Below are positions 23,716-36,300 of a DNA stretch of 64,000 bases, in pieces. The first letter of the stretch is position 1. Each line of letters begins with the position of its first letter. The notes beneath the pieces are model-generated. The model searched no databases, had not been told where the DNA came from, and saw nothing but the letters and a program-made list of their open reading frames with translations. The position numbers were made by a program, and so were the translations under genes. The DNA comes from Talinum fruticosum (lineage: Eukaryota; Streptophyta; Magnoliopsida; Caryophyllales; Talinaceae): contig JAITYX010000146.1 in NCBI GenBank assembly GCA_021018815.1, positions 248,001 to 312,000 on the forward strand, read 5' to 3'.

Positions 23716-26700
23716 GGCATGGAGTAAAAAAGAGTCCATATATGAGTGGAAACCTATTTTTTTTCAATGATAAATTATTATATTTTTATTGGATGAAACT
23801 TCTAAATTCATTCCGAGACCGCCATGTCATCTTTTTGAAAAGATTGCTATTATATATAGTATAGATACATACCATACCAGTCATGAATTAAGCACCACCA
23901 TGAAATGAAATATTTGTTTACTTCCCTGGCCTCATTCTTAGAAAATATAATCCTTTTTCTAAAAAATAAAAGTCTTAATTTTAAGATGACAATTTTTTAA
24001 CATGAATGGAGTAATTCTTGAGAGTAAGTTTACTATCATGATAAAGTAAGCTTATTACTTCTTCATGAGATATAATTTATTAACGATTTTATTTTTCAAA
24101 GAAGTGCATTTAATAAAGGGATCGAAAAAGTTTGAAAAGAGAAAAGAAAAGAAGGTGACATGCATGCATATAAAAAAGGAGTAATGAAGAGTGAATAGAA
24201 ACATAAACGAACATAAAATAGTATAAACGAATAAAACTGAATTGTTAAAATAAGAAATAAAAGAAAATAAATATAAATAAATTATGTTTTTTTTTTACGT
24301 AAATCGAACAGAATTTAAGTAATAGTGATTAGTATATAATTCCCATGTTACAATGTTTCAAGTTGCCATGTTAGGTGAGGTACGTACGTAACCCGCCCTC
24401 TCATTTTCTACAATTCCTCCCAAGAGCCGTCTTATTCAATCACCATGGACATGGTGTTTCAACTAATGTTAGTTTCCTGCAATATTATTATATTAACTAT
24501 GCCATTATTATATTGGCTTTTTATTTCATCATTATACATACACTGCTACTTGACGAACACAATTAATCAATTATGACTTATATAATCCGTGTCTTATTTT
24601 ATTTCAGTTAAGACGAACATAAGCACTTGTACTTTAATTTATAAAGTTCTAGTGCGCGTTCATCTCTACCCTCATAGAAATATATTATTAATAAAGATAC
24701 ATAAAATCTTCTAAAATTAAGAGTTGTGTACAACAAAGGGTTACAAATTTCCTTGATTGCAAACATTGAAGACAACGTAATATTTTAGATAAAATATAAA
24801 TATTTTATCTACTTTTTTTTTTGTTGAATTTGATGATATCATAAGGAGAATTAGTCGTATACTTTTGCTTGATTTGGAAATAAACTTGTATTTGTTTAAT
24901 TTAGGAAAAACTCATATCCTAACGTAATAAAAAAAATATTATTGTTAAATTGAAATTTTAATTCGGCTATATCAAAATTTAAAGAACCTAAATTGATGGG
25001 ATTAAATTAAAAAAAAAAAACAATTGAAAAGAATGGATGTTGGTGATGGTATAAAGGGAGAAAAAGAAGCAATTCACATGGCATAATATTATGATCATAC
25101 AAACAAGAAAAAGGAAAGGCAAATAAAAAAAAGGGGAGAAATTAAATTAAGTAAGGCCAAAGGGGGCAGGGCAGTCGTCCTCCACCCACTCCACCCGCAC
25201 TAAAACCCGACCAAAATTGAAGGAATGTGGATTTGCATGCTATTCTGATTCTCCATTCCATGCCCTTTTTCAGTTCCACCTTTAATTTCTTGCTTCTTGG
25301 CTCAGAATTATGAGTGAGAGAGAGAGAGAAGGTACCTCAATCAACTAATTAACACATAAAACAATCCCGAAAGTGGTTGACTTGCCACATGATCTTGCTA
25401 CTTTCACGCTTAATTATACCCTAAAAAAAAAAAAGATGATCATGTTTGATCAAAAATGCATACATTCAAGCATTAAATAAAGCTTATATAATATCTTTAT
25501 TAGGATAGGATAGGATAGGACTATCTCTTGTTATATTTATTTGTATAACATTAGGAATATTAACGATCGAAAATTTCAAATCTAAATGCATATAGAAGAA
25601 TGAAACGTATAAACACCCCCTGAAGAGAGTTACGGAAAATAGTTCTCCAAAGATATACTCTTATATCAATACCTTCCAACAAGTAATGTTTAACTAAAAC
25701 CCACTTGGAGGCTTCCTCATCTAGGTATTTAGATAAGTTGTTTGGATAATTAATTTTACAAGTTAATTTCTTGTAATTATACATTTGCTTTCATTTTTCC
25801 GTGTTAAAAAATCATGCCCAAGTTGCTACTTAATAATAAATACTAATCCCTTATTATTTTTCTGAAAAGTGTTGAAAGTTACATCAATTTCTACCTTGTA
25901 TTAGTCAAATACATCATTAAATTTAAGAATAAGTTAAAAAGTAAATATTTTAACCCCATCAATGCCTTTTCCCAATTTTATTATTTTATTTTCCTTGTCT
26001 TGACTTGAGATTTGTTTGATTTCAGCATAATCTCCTCTCCTAGCTTAATTATTTCCCAATATTGAGATTTTACTTGGACATTAAAGATTATCCTAAATCC
26101 CCAATTCATAATCATAATAATTGAGAGTCCCTTCCATTTTGAATGGGTTTCTCAATTTCCAAGAATTCTGATAGGAGTATTGTATTAGTGATAGATATCT
26201 GAAGGAAGCGAAAAAGCAAGGAAAGATTCGAGTGACCAAATTATTATATAGCTAAGGGCGAATATGGGCATATGACCCATTAACATCATTATCATTATAC
26301 AAAAGTTGATAAATTTATATTGGAATCAAAATATGCACTACTTTTTGCCCCATGCATTAAATTCGTTACATTTGATTCCACATTTCAACGTTCAAATTTG
26401 ATAGTAACAAAAAGAAAAAATGGTAAAGTAATATATATCCTTAATTTCGAATAGGCCGGAAGATATCACTTTTTACAGCAAAATATTATGTATTTTAAGG
26501 AGCATATGCTCTCGTATTTTACATATACGTACTTTTACTGAGTGTATTTATCATGTATTTATGTAGTAATATATATTTGTATATGCTTGGTATGGTGATG
26601 GAAGTATGTATTATCTTTACACTTCTCTAAATTTTTGATTTCAATTTTGTACGGATGATGCAATTAATAATAACATTAATCATTTATCAAGTGGTTTAAC

Positions 26701-26929
26701 CAAATAGAATTTCAAGTCTTGTAAGTAAAAATGATAAAAGAGCTATAATTTCAGTGAAATGGAAGATAAAAATTTATTTTTAAAAAGAAAGTAGGGGTTG
26801 CCCATTTGATGGAGAAAATCGTTGCGTGTGGGATTTGATAGAGCAATCCATGGATTGGAATTGAAAGATGAAAAAGGCCGTTGTGTCTCAGAACAGAAGT
26901 CTGGACTCATAATCTGGAGATGGGCTGAT

Positions 26930-28943
26930 TGGCATTGATTGGGCTTCAACCTTGAACCAATCAGAGTTTGCTCGCCAACTTCCAGTTCCTAATTTCCAGT
27001 TTCTTGAATCAATTCCTGCGAATGCCCACCACCGCCAACCAAACCAGCCAATCTGTGTGCTTCAGGCCTTCTTCATTAACAATTCCAGCGGCACTCTCTC
27101 TCCCTCCCCTTCACGTTTCCGTGCTACTTTAGAATGGTGGTAAGTAAACTTTTCACTCAAAAATTGCAGACTCGCCCAAGCAAGCACCCTTTTAGACGCC
27201 TGTTCGTTTTCTGCAACTGGGTATGTCATAATCGCAATCCTCCCTTTTCTCTTCATTTCCTTTGATTTTGCCTTTATGTATTTCATTTTATTCTCTCGAG
27301 TCACTGTGAGCTATACCTACCGATAACCGGAGGTCTGGAACTTCGATCCTTTCAACTTCCATCATTCTCCTTGAGACGCCTCATTATTTTGTTCCCCCTC
27401 TGTGATATCTATTTGAATTTGTTGCCTTCTTCTTTAAATGAGTGCGTCTATGATCGTAATGTCCCCTGAAATTAATTTTGAGACTGCCCACCTTTCGATT
27501 TATGTTTAAATTTTATTTCTGATGCCACATTTATCTGAGCGTGCCTTCTCGAGCTGCGATTGCTGTAATGTTGCTTAGCTGATTTATGTGAAAATTTGCT
27601 GAAAGATCCCCTTTTTCTGATGACCAAAATTATCTCAGAATTTGATTAGGCTGGATTCCCTCCTCATTTATAGAAATCTAAAGGGTACCCTTGTTTTTTT
27701 ACTTGCTGCATTGTCAGTAAATATATATTGATTTCTCAAACATTAGAGAAAAAAAGTTGATGGCGCTATAACTTGTAATTAGTTCTGCTGAGAGACTTCA
27801 ATCTAGATTGGATTAATTTCTTATATTGCTAATGTTATGATGTTAACCAAGAGAGCACTGATTGTTGAGTCACTTCTTTTTCCAATCCTTCCCTTTATTA
27901 CAGAAGGGTCATCACAGACCAAATTGATAGATTAAGTTTGATGTTTTCTCTTATCGGACTAGATTGTGAAGTTCTCTTAATATACCATAAGATGTAAAGG
28001 AGTATTAGAGTTGACGTAGAAAGACACAGGTAAAGTAGGTGGGACAATTAGGAAGTTTGGAAGAAAGCTATTGAAGAGAGAATTTTGGCAAACTTTTCTG
28101 TACGTTAGGCAGAAAAGCTGGTCATGGAAGCACTCGTTATCTGCTTTGCCTGGTTTGGAATTCATACAGTTATTTGTTGCATGAAACCAGTAGGGATTCT
28201 TGTTGTGATTTAATATTCCTGAAAAGTCAAAAACCCCTCGATAAGCTCAAAATGCAGGGAAGTGAGATGCATTCAGGATCTTACGGAAAGTTTTTGGGCA
28301 AGATGAAGCATTGGATGCAATGCCACTTTCATGCACTATTCTCATTTTGTGTTGGTGCTAGTCCTTTTACTCTTTACTGCAGCTCAATTGACTTGTGAAT
28401 TTCGTTCCAAATCCATGATGGTCATTATGAGTTTAGATGACTGTATAGCTTCATTTTGATGGTTGCTTTGAAGTAATTGGGTTATTGAAATGAAGAGAGA
28501 ATAATAATTGGTGATGGGACTTGAAACTGGATTCTTGACACCTGCACTCTATAAAAGTGCTTACAGTGCATATGACCAATAATTAGTATTAGCTACCTGG
28601 TACATGAAACTCGTGTGCCTTGTTATTCATGGCTAATATTTAACTACATCTTATCCCAGTGAATGGTACACAGCACGTACCTATGGGGAATAATGATCAA
28701 GAGATCTTATTTGCTAAATTCTGTAGCAGCCACATTTCTTGTGTTTATTGTTTGAAAGTATATAGCTAAGTGTTTGCAAGTTCAGTGATAACATGCACAT
28801 ATCCAGGTTCACTGTATATTCTAGTCGCCATTCTTACGTTAATTTAGTTTCTGTTCTCTTCATGTGACGTCAAACATCACCCCCAATCGCTTGTTGATGA
28901 AGAAGTGGTTCGAACTCATATTGATCTCAATTCCTAATTACAG
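26930..28943 (+). promoter_or_regulatory. Probable 5' UTR exon and leader intron of the HAD gene
   Basis: A pyrimidine-rich leader-like stretch (about 26950-27139) ends at a strong donor, GGTG|GTAAGT at 27140. A good acceptor, AATTACAG, ends at 28943, about 140 bp before the HAD start codon. No conserved coding frame lies between them. This fits a 5' UTR intron of about 1.8 kb, but no transcript supports it here. Confidence 0.35.
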
Positions 28944-29081
28944 GACCTTATAAACCTTTTTTGAAGTTTTCACCTGGAGAGAGTGACGTCTACTATCGAA
29001 CGAGCATATTTTCTTTAGTCTTGGGTCTTCTTTAGTCCTACACATATTACTTGAATCTTGGCGCTTATTTGGAACGCGGAG

Positions 29082-30047
29082 ATGTCGCTTTTGTCAAAGT
29101 TACGTTGTATAACTGTTGACGTAACTGGTACCCTCATAGCTTACAAGGGGAGCTCGGGGATTACTACTGTATGGCTGCCAAAGCTGTAGGTTTTCCGTGT
29201 CCTGACTACAAACGTGTACATGAAGGCTTCAAACTTGCGTATACTGAGATGGCGAAGAAGTATCCTTGTTTCGGCCATGCTGCAAAGATGCCGAATATTG
29301 TTTGGTGGAAGACATGTGTTAGAGATTCCTTTAAAAGGGTAAAGATCATTACTTTTGTTTTTAATGTTGTGACCTGCTACCATAGTCATGCGTTAATGTT
29401 TGTCAGGAACTCATTTGTTTCCTTTTATGTATGGTCTTCTCTCGATGGCAGGCTGGTTATGATTATGATGAGGAGACATTTGAGAAGATATTCAGGCGCA
29501 TATATGCATCCTTTGGCTCTTCTGCACCTTATGTTATTTTCCCAGATTCCATTCCTTTCTTAAGATGGGTCCGTGAAAAAGGTATTCAAGTTGGGCTCGT
29601 TAGTAATGCAGAGTATCGTTATCAGGATGTAATCCTCCCTGCCCTAAATTTGAATCAGGTGTGTATTTTCACCTAACATATCATATGCATCCCATTTGGC
29701 ATATGCAACAATGGTTGACCAAGAAACCACATTTGTTGTACTGATTTCAGGGTTCTGAGTGGGACTTTGGGGTATTCTCCGGTCTGGAAGGAGTGGAAAA
29801 GCCCAACCTTCGGATTTATGAGATTGCACTAGAGAGGGCTGGGAATATTGCACCAGAAGAAACTCTTCACATTGGGGATAGCATGCGAAAGGATTATCTT
29901 CCAGCAAAGAGTTTAGGGATGCATGCATTACTACTGGATAGATTTAACACCCCTGATGCTGAGAACTGGAGAACGTCAGGTGCACCGGTTTTTCCAGATT
30001 TGGCAACTGTACAGAAGCTTCTAGATTCTGGCAACTTGACTTGCTGA
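29082..30047 (+). CDS. HAD-superfamily hydrolase, HDHD3/dehalogenase-like, 3 exons
   Basis: Cytosolic-type haloacid-dehalogenase-like hydrolase; substrate unknown. Exons 29082-29338, 29452-29658 and 29751-30047 have canonical splice sites and join in phase 0. Motif I is DVTGTL, so the nucleophile Asp is present but the second Asp (general acid of HAD phosphatases) is Thr, as in dehalogenase-type members. Motif II is the Ser of LVSNAEYR. Motif III is the Lys of VEKPNLRIY. Motif IV is HIGDSMRKDY. A cap domain rich in aromatic residues (YCMAAKA to RRIYASF) follows motif I. The G run 29147-29150 is one base short, between LIAYKG and the conserved GDYYCMAAK; with one more G the product is 253 aa from the conserved start MSLLSKLRCITVDVTGTL. 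The family matches the Arabidopsis HAD protein of the same N-terminus. Confidence 0.88.
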
Positions 30048-30866
30048 AATAGTGCTAACTCCATTTGTCCAAGGTACTCTGATCTTATTTGAGGGTTCCC
30101 TTCACTTGTTGTAAGTTGGGAGCTTAGCATCCACACCTGCCCTAAACGATGCTGTATTTTGAGGTTTACTCATGCCAGAAGTTAAAGCTTAATGGGAAAT
30201 TTAATTACAGTTTGTTGCATAAAGGATGAGTATCATCAAATGTGTTCCACTGTGGTCTTTGTTAATCACTACCTCTAAGCTCTAACTAGCAGCTTTGTTT
30301 GTATAATTTGTATCCGGTGAATTTCTGTTAAGATACCAGCAAATAGGCCCACCTGAGTCCTGTCTTGTGGCCCGAACTGGGCTGTCTGTGCAGAGAGCAA
30401 CGTTCATGAGCGGACAGTCGAGTAACTCTTAAAAACCTGCCCTAGGATCGGGAGGGGAATTTAAATAAATTGATATTAAAAATTATGGACTTAGGTTTAA
30501 ATTCCATATGTTTAAACTTTTATACACATTTGATAATTTGGAGACAAAAAAACATATTAAAAAGTATGATAAATCAGATGTCTAATATAATCTCCTTCCC
30601 TATCTTACATAATATGACAGTACGTTGAAATCTACATATATAGTTTCTTTTGTAACCTTAGTTATTATGTAGTAATAATAATAATATAAGGGTGCCAAGT
30701 ATAAAGATAAAAGGCTAGTGGTTGATAATAAACAAGATTATAGCTATGTAGCATCTACTCTCTTTAAATCCAGTAAATTTATCAAATTGTCATTCTCAAA
30801 AACACTAAGCTTGTATCATATTGAATAATGTAAAGTGAATAAGTTACTATATATTTTATATTTATC
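30048..30866. other. HAD 3' region and flank of the retrotransposon
   Basis: The 3' UTR of the HAD gene probably covers about 250-300 bp. Beyond it is AT-rich DNA with no gene. It ends at the CTAAG target duplication of the LTR element. Confidence 0.5.
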
Positions 30867-30871
30867 CTAAG
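30867..30871. repeat. Left target-site duplication CTAAG
   Basis: The five bases immediately before the left LTR are CTAAG. The identical five bases follow the right LTR at 44839-44843. This is the expected 5-bp duplication made by an LTR-retrotransposon integrase. Confidence 0.92.
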
Positions 30872-31488
30872 TGATTCGGGTATTTCCGGACGAGTCCCAG
30901 CTCAACCGACACGTCACCGGCCGACTGGGCCTAATCGGTTGGATAAAGGAGGAATCGGTCCAAGACAACCCTTAATGGGCCAGGTAAAAGCCCCAAAGCC
31001 CACTTGGGGCTAGGGTTTCCCTAAACCGTGGTAAAGTACCATTTTACCCCTTCAAAATCTCCTATAAATACTCATCACTTCCAAAACCCAAGGCATGCTT
31101 GGATGCTCACTTGAGAAGAAGTCGACCTTGGGGATAATCACCTAAGCTTCCTAGAAGCTCTCAACACTCATCCATATTCAACCAAGTTCATCGGTGTTCA
31201 TCCACATTCATCCCGAGAATCTCCCATCTTTGGAAAACCTCTCGATTCCCAAGGAATCCCCACGCATATCGAGGAAGATCTCCTCGATCCTTTCGATCAA
31301 ATCAAATACTAACTTGAGCGTCGGAGGGCGTTCCCGGGACCCACCACCGGGGCTTCGCCTTTGCGAGTTCGGACGGTCATCACTCGGCTCGGATCGCTCG
31401 TGCCACGTCCTCGGAACCAAAAGCGGTAAATCCTTCCTCTCTCCAGAATCATCATCCACATCATCAACTCGGATTTCTCAGGAAACGA
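30872..31488 (+). repeat. 5' LTR
   Basis: Starts TGATTCGGGTATTTCCGG and ends near GGAAACGA; the partner LTR ends GGAAACA. It contains a TATAAATA box at 31063-31070, so U3/R/U5 are plausible. It matches the 3' LTR along its entire length with mostly single-base indel differences. Confidence 0.95.
31063..31070 (+). promoter_or_regulatory. TATA box of the 5' LTR
   Basis: TATAAATA lies about 190 bp into the LTR, followed within 35 bp by ACTCATCACTTCC, a plausible transcription start zone. The same motif is at 44410-44417 in the 3' LTR. Confidence 0.6.
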
Positions 31489-31491
31489 GTT

Positions 31492-31509
31492 TGGCGCCGT
31501 CCGTGGGGA
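31492..31509 (+). promoter_or_regulatory. Primer-binding site
   Basis: TGGCGCCGTCCGTGGGGA begins a few bases after the 5' LTR. TGGCGCC-type starts complement the 3' end of a plant tRNA and are frequent in Tat and Athila elements. I have not assigned the tRNA. Confidence 0.7.
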
Positions 31510-31521
31510 GTAAGGTAGCAT

Positions 31522-33276
31522 ATGGTCGCCGGTGGCACTCGATCTCGATCCAAGATGACTCGCGACACAAACAACCCAACAGTCCCACACCCTAATCGCT
31601 CAATGCCTACGGGGGCCAATCCCGAGACGCTCCTCAAGCCGAGGACGCAGAATCGTCTCACCGAGCTGCCGGCAACCGTCACGCCCAGCTGGGAGGGGTA
31701 CGTCACCCTAGGGGCTCTCCGGAACCTAATTGAGACCCTCAAAGCGACTGTTGCACAACAAGTGCAAGAACAAGTACGAGCCACTATGGAACAGCGCATG
31801 CCAATCATGCCCTTCCATTATACTCCAACTCCGGGTGCGGCGCAACCCCAGGGAGGTCGGCTGTTGGCCACTTCTCGGGTGGGATGCCTTCCCACGTGGC
31901 TCCAGCCATGACCCACCGAGGCCCCGACGACATTTATTCCCGAACGGCCTAACGTCCCGCCCACGAGGCACTATGAGGAGGGAGACGCTAGGGGCATCAT
32001 CGAAGCCAAGAGAGCTCTTCATAGAGCCAACGAAAATGTCGCAACATCCCATACGGCTTCAACCCCTACGCCACTCACAGCGGGCGTTCCGCCTGGTTTG
32101 AAGACCATGCTCCGGCACCGAGAGCGGGGGCCGAGCCCAAGGGAGCCGAAGGACGGCCAGCCACTGGACGATCGGCTACCCATGGTCGTGAATCCCAACG
32201 AGCCTATGACGCTCACAAACACGACCAAGGACGATCCGTCGTTCGAGAGCGCGGCGCTCGAGGGAAAGGCACCCGAGGCAATCGGCTATGAGAGGTCCGA
32301 GAAATCGAGAGAGGACCAGGCGCACCCCACCCCGATCCGAGAGAAGGAAGAGCCCTTCCCCGGTGAAGATTCCGCGTCATCAACCCCGCACCATCCCAAT
32401 TTCGGCTCCGACTCAAGGCCGACCCAAGCATACTCTCAACACTCCCTTCTCCAAGAAAATCATGAAGGCGCCTAGGATGAAGAAAGTAAAGGTCCCGAGT
32501 GTCGAACCGTACGACGGCACTACCGATCCCGAGGACCACCTGGCTCGCTACAAGTCTCACATGTATGTGCGGGACGGAGACGATGCAACCTACTGCCGAT
32601 TCTTCCCCGCCACATTAAAGGGGGTCGCGCGAGAAATGGTTCAACGGCCTCCCTCAAGGAAGCATTTCTTCCTTCGAAGAACTTTGTGAGAAGTTTGTGG
32701 CGCAATTCATCGCCGATTGCAAACAAAAGAGGACTAGCATCCACCTCTCCAAGATCAAGCGGGGAGGAATGAAACTCTTAAGGATTACGTGCGGCGGTTC
32801 CACGGGAAGCCGTCCTCATCCCCGACCTCCAAGACGGAGTTGCCTACGCCTCCTTCTTAAATGGACTTAGGAGCGGAAGATTCAAATTTTCCCTCGCCGA
32901 GCAAAGGTGACCACCCTTGCGAAGCTCTCCGGAAGGCGGCCGATTTCATCCAGGCCACGGAGATCTGCGCGAGAGGAGGGGATGAGGCAAGGAGAAAAGG
33001 AGGGGAAGGAAAGTTCAATCCCCGAAATGAAAAGAAGCCCCGCGAGAATGAGGTGAACCACCGCTTCAACACCGATCCCGGAGCATTTTGATGGAGATCA
33101 AGGGGCACCCTATGCTCAAGAAGCCACCTCCCATGTCCACTCCCGCCAAGGCACGAGCCTCGAACAAATATTGCGAGTTCCATGAACAAACGGGGCACAA
33201 CACTGCTGAGTGTCGGGCCTTGAAGAAAGCACTTGGGGAGTTGGCCGACAATGGGCGAGATAGACCGTTTCCTTAA
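31522..33276 (+). pseudogene. gag: gag region of the retrotransposon, frames broken
   Basis: The capsid-like region is spread over several overlapping plus-strand frames. An N-terminal part lies at 31522-31911. The retrotransposon gag domain starts at about 32470 (SVEPYDGTTDPEDHLARYK) and continues, after a frame change, to about 32760. A Cys/His segment (YCEFHEQTGHNTAEC, about 33165-33210) resembles the knuckle-like motif of Tat elements. Several single-base breaks interrupt the frame. Given the same pattern in host genes they may be sequence errors, but real decay cannot be excluded. Confidence 0.75.
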
Positions 33277-33377
33277 AAAGGATGTCCATGGGATTAAGGG
33301 AGGCTCTTCAAGACAAGGGGAAAAGAGCTACGAGGATGATGAGACTACCGGAATCGTAGCCACCATCGGCTGGGGGC

Positions 33378-36300
33378 TTGGCCGGGGGCATGACCCCCTC
33401 CTCTTGGAAAGCTCACTTGAGGAGTGCGCAACAAGTGCCGATCACTGGGCAACCTCCACCCCTGAAGGTACCCGTGATGACCTTTGGGGAGAAGGACCCG
33501 AGAGGACTGGCCACCCCGCATGACGACCCCATGGTCATCACGTTGAAAGTCTCGGACGCTATCGTCCGGAGGGTCCTAGTAGATACGGGCGGCTCGGTGG
33601 ACATCATCACCACAGAATGTTTGAACCGGTTGAAGTACTAACCCCAGAACCTCATCCCCTTGTAAATCCAATCCTCGGATTTGGGGGCGAGCAGTGCATC
33701 CCTTGGCATGATCCGCCCGCCAATCGGGATCGGGGACAAGGCCCGAGGACGGAACATGGAAGTAAACTTTTTGGTGGTCGACGTGCCCTCCGCCTACAAC
33801 GTCATCATCGGACGTCCCACCCTCAACCAAAGCAAAGCGATCATCGCTCCATATCTTCTTCTCATGAAGTATGAGCTTGATGACGGATCCGTAGGCGAGA
33901 TCTACGGAGATCGAAAACAGCAAGGGAGTGTTATGTCGTAAGCCTTCGACCCCTAATGACGAAGCGGATCGAAGAAGAAAAGACCAAGGATGACCCCAAG
34001 GGCAAGAAACCGAAAGTGGAACTCCTGCCAAGATTCCCGAAACGATGATGGTTTGCTTTGCCACCACGAGGACCATGGCGGGGACCGACCTACACCCTCG
34101 GAAGATGTCGAACTCATCCCTCCGGAGGAAACCCGCCCCGATCGTTCCGTACAAGTGGGCAGGAACCTTCGTAAAGGGATCAAGGACGGCCTTATCGGAC
34201 TCTTGAGAGAATTCAAAGATGTCTTCGCCTTTGGACCCAAAGAAATGCCCGGGTTGAGCCCTAAGGTCATCGAGCACAAGTTGAATGTCGACCCCTCCTA
34301 CAAGCCCGTCATCCAAAAGCGACGACATCCGGGGGCGGAACGCAGCAAAGCGATGGCCGAGGAGGTCAAGAAGTTACTAGAGGCGGGATTTATCCGGGAA
34401 TGCCACTACCCCAAGTGGATTGCCAATGTCGTTTTGGTGAAAAAATCGAACGGTACATGGAGAATGTGCGTCGATTTCACCGACCTCAACAAAGCGTGCC
34501 CAAAAGACAGCTATCCTCCGCAAAAATCGACAAACTTGTCGATGCTACGGCCGGCCACGCCCTCCTCGGTTTCATGGACGCTTTTCGGGGTACCATCGGA
34601 TACCATTGTGCAAGGAAGACCGGAGAGAAGCCGCCTTCATCACCGACCAAGGGCTGTATTGTTACAACGTGATGCCCTTCGGATTGAAAAACGCTGGAGC
34701 CACCTACCAAAGGCTGGTCAACATGGTCTTCACCCACCTCTTTGGGAAGACCATGGAGGTATATGTGGACGACATGATCGTCGAGAGCAAGCAGGACTTC
34801 GATCACATCTCCAACCTTCGGAGGACGTTGAAGTCCTACGAAAGTATGGGATGAAGTCGAATCCCAAGAAGTGCACATTTGGAGTCAAGGCTGGAAAATT
34901 TCTAGGCTTCATGATCAATCACGAGAGGGATAGAAGCAAACCCCGATAAAGTGCAAGTCTGTGCTCGACATGAAGTCCCCGAGGACTATTAAGGAGGTTC
35001 AAAAATTAACGAGGTGCGTGGCCGCCCTCGGACGATTCATGTCAAGGTCCGCGAGACAAATGCCAACCCTTTTTAAGGTGCTCAAAAAGAGAGTCAAGTT
35101 CGAGTGGGACGTTGAAGCGGAAGAAGCATTCTCCCAATTGAAGACGTATTTGGCCCAACTTCCAAAAATCGCCGAGTCCCACTCCGGGGAGCCCCTACTC
35201 ATTTACCTTGCCGTCTCGAGATCAAGCAATAAGTGCAGTCCTCCTTGTGGAGCGAAAGAACGAGCAAATACCGGTGTATTATGTCGGCCATGCACTCACC
35301 GGCGCCGAGCTTCGCTACCGGTGATTGAAAAATTTGCATATGCACTCCTCTTGGCCAGCGAAGCTACGCCCTTACTTTGAGGCACATAAAGTGACGGTCC
35401 TTACCGACCAGCCGTTAAAGAACGTGTTACGAAGCTCGAAAGCTCGGAAGAATGCTGAAGTGGGCCGTTGAACTAACCCCATATGGCACGGAATTCGAAC
35501 CCCGAAGAGCTATCAAAGCACAAGCATTGGCGGACTTTATAGCAGAATGCTCACACCCAAGCCACCCCTACCGTCCCAAGATGAATGTTGGACCCTCTAT
35601 GTAGACGGTTCCGCAACCAAAGATGGGAGTGGGGCGGGGCTGGTCATCACTTCGCTAACGGGGGAACAATTCGAACACGCACTTAAGTTCATGTTCGGGG
35701 CCTCCAACAATGAAGCGAGAATATGAGGCCCTCCTAGCGAGGCATAGACCTTTGTTATGCGGCGAGAGCAAGCTCCGTGAAGGCCTACTCCGACTCCCAA
35801 CTTGTAGTCTCCCAGCTGAATGGAGAATACGAGGCACGGGACGAGGACATGATAGCATATCGCCGAAAGGTCAAAGAAGCGGCGGGACGGCTCCAGGCAC
35901 TTCGAAATCCTCCATGTGCCCCGCTCGAGAGAATAGGCAAGCCGATGCCCTCTCCAAACTCGCCGGCTCTTCGGCTGACGGGCAGCCAAAGAAGATCCAA
36001 TGGGAGATACTTGGAGAGAGAAGCATTGATGTCAAAGAAACCATGTGGTCGGATAGGAGCAACACTTGGATGGATCCCCTTATCAACTACCTATCAAAGG
36101 GAGAACTTCCATGAAGACACCAAAGAAGCGAGAACATGTCAAGAAAAGAGTCTGAATGGTTCGTTTACTACGAAGGGACACTTTATAAGAAGGCATACTC
36201 CCAACCCCTGCTCCGTTGCATTCCGCCGGAAATGGGTCGAAAGTTCTCGAAGAAATCCATGAAGGGGTGTGTAGCTCGCATATAGGCGGAAGGGCGCTCG

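Larger units (their letters stand above)
19672..29081. other. Long AT-rich, gene-poor spacer
   Basis: The first 400 bp are the PBS1 promoter and leader, with GA-rich sequence at about 19900-20050. From about 20.4 to 26.5 kb the DNA is strongly AT-rich with no recognisable coding region. It includes a diverged direct repeat (22931-23183 and 23397-23640), (TA)n/(TTA)n microsatellites at 23641-23715, a GA repeat near 25319-25330 and a TAGGA repeat near 25500. From about 26900 the sequence becomes leader-like and probably contains the HAD gene's 5' UTR exon. Confidence 0.5.

Noticed and set aside
26952..27143. 63-codon frame MNQSEFARQ...
   Set aside because: No domain; it ends at a strong donor and is better read as part of a 5' UTR exon of the HAD gene.
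33576..34328. 250-codon minus-strand frame inside pol
   Set aside because: It is opposite the protease/RT region and has no independent domain signal. The antisense ORFs taken seriously are those outside gag-pol.
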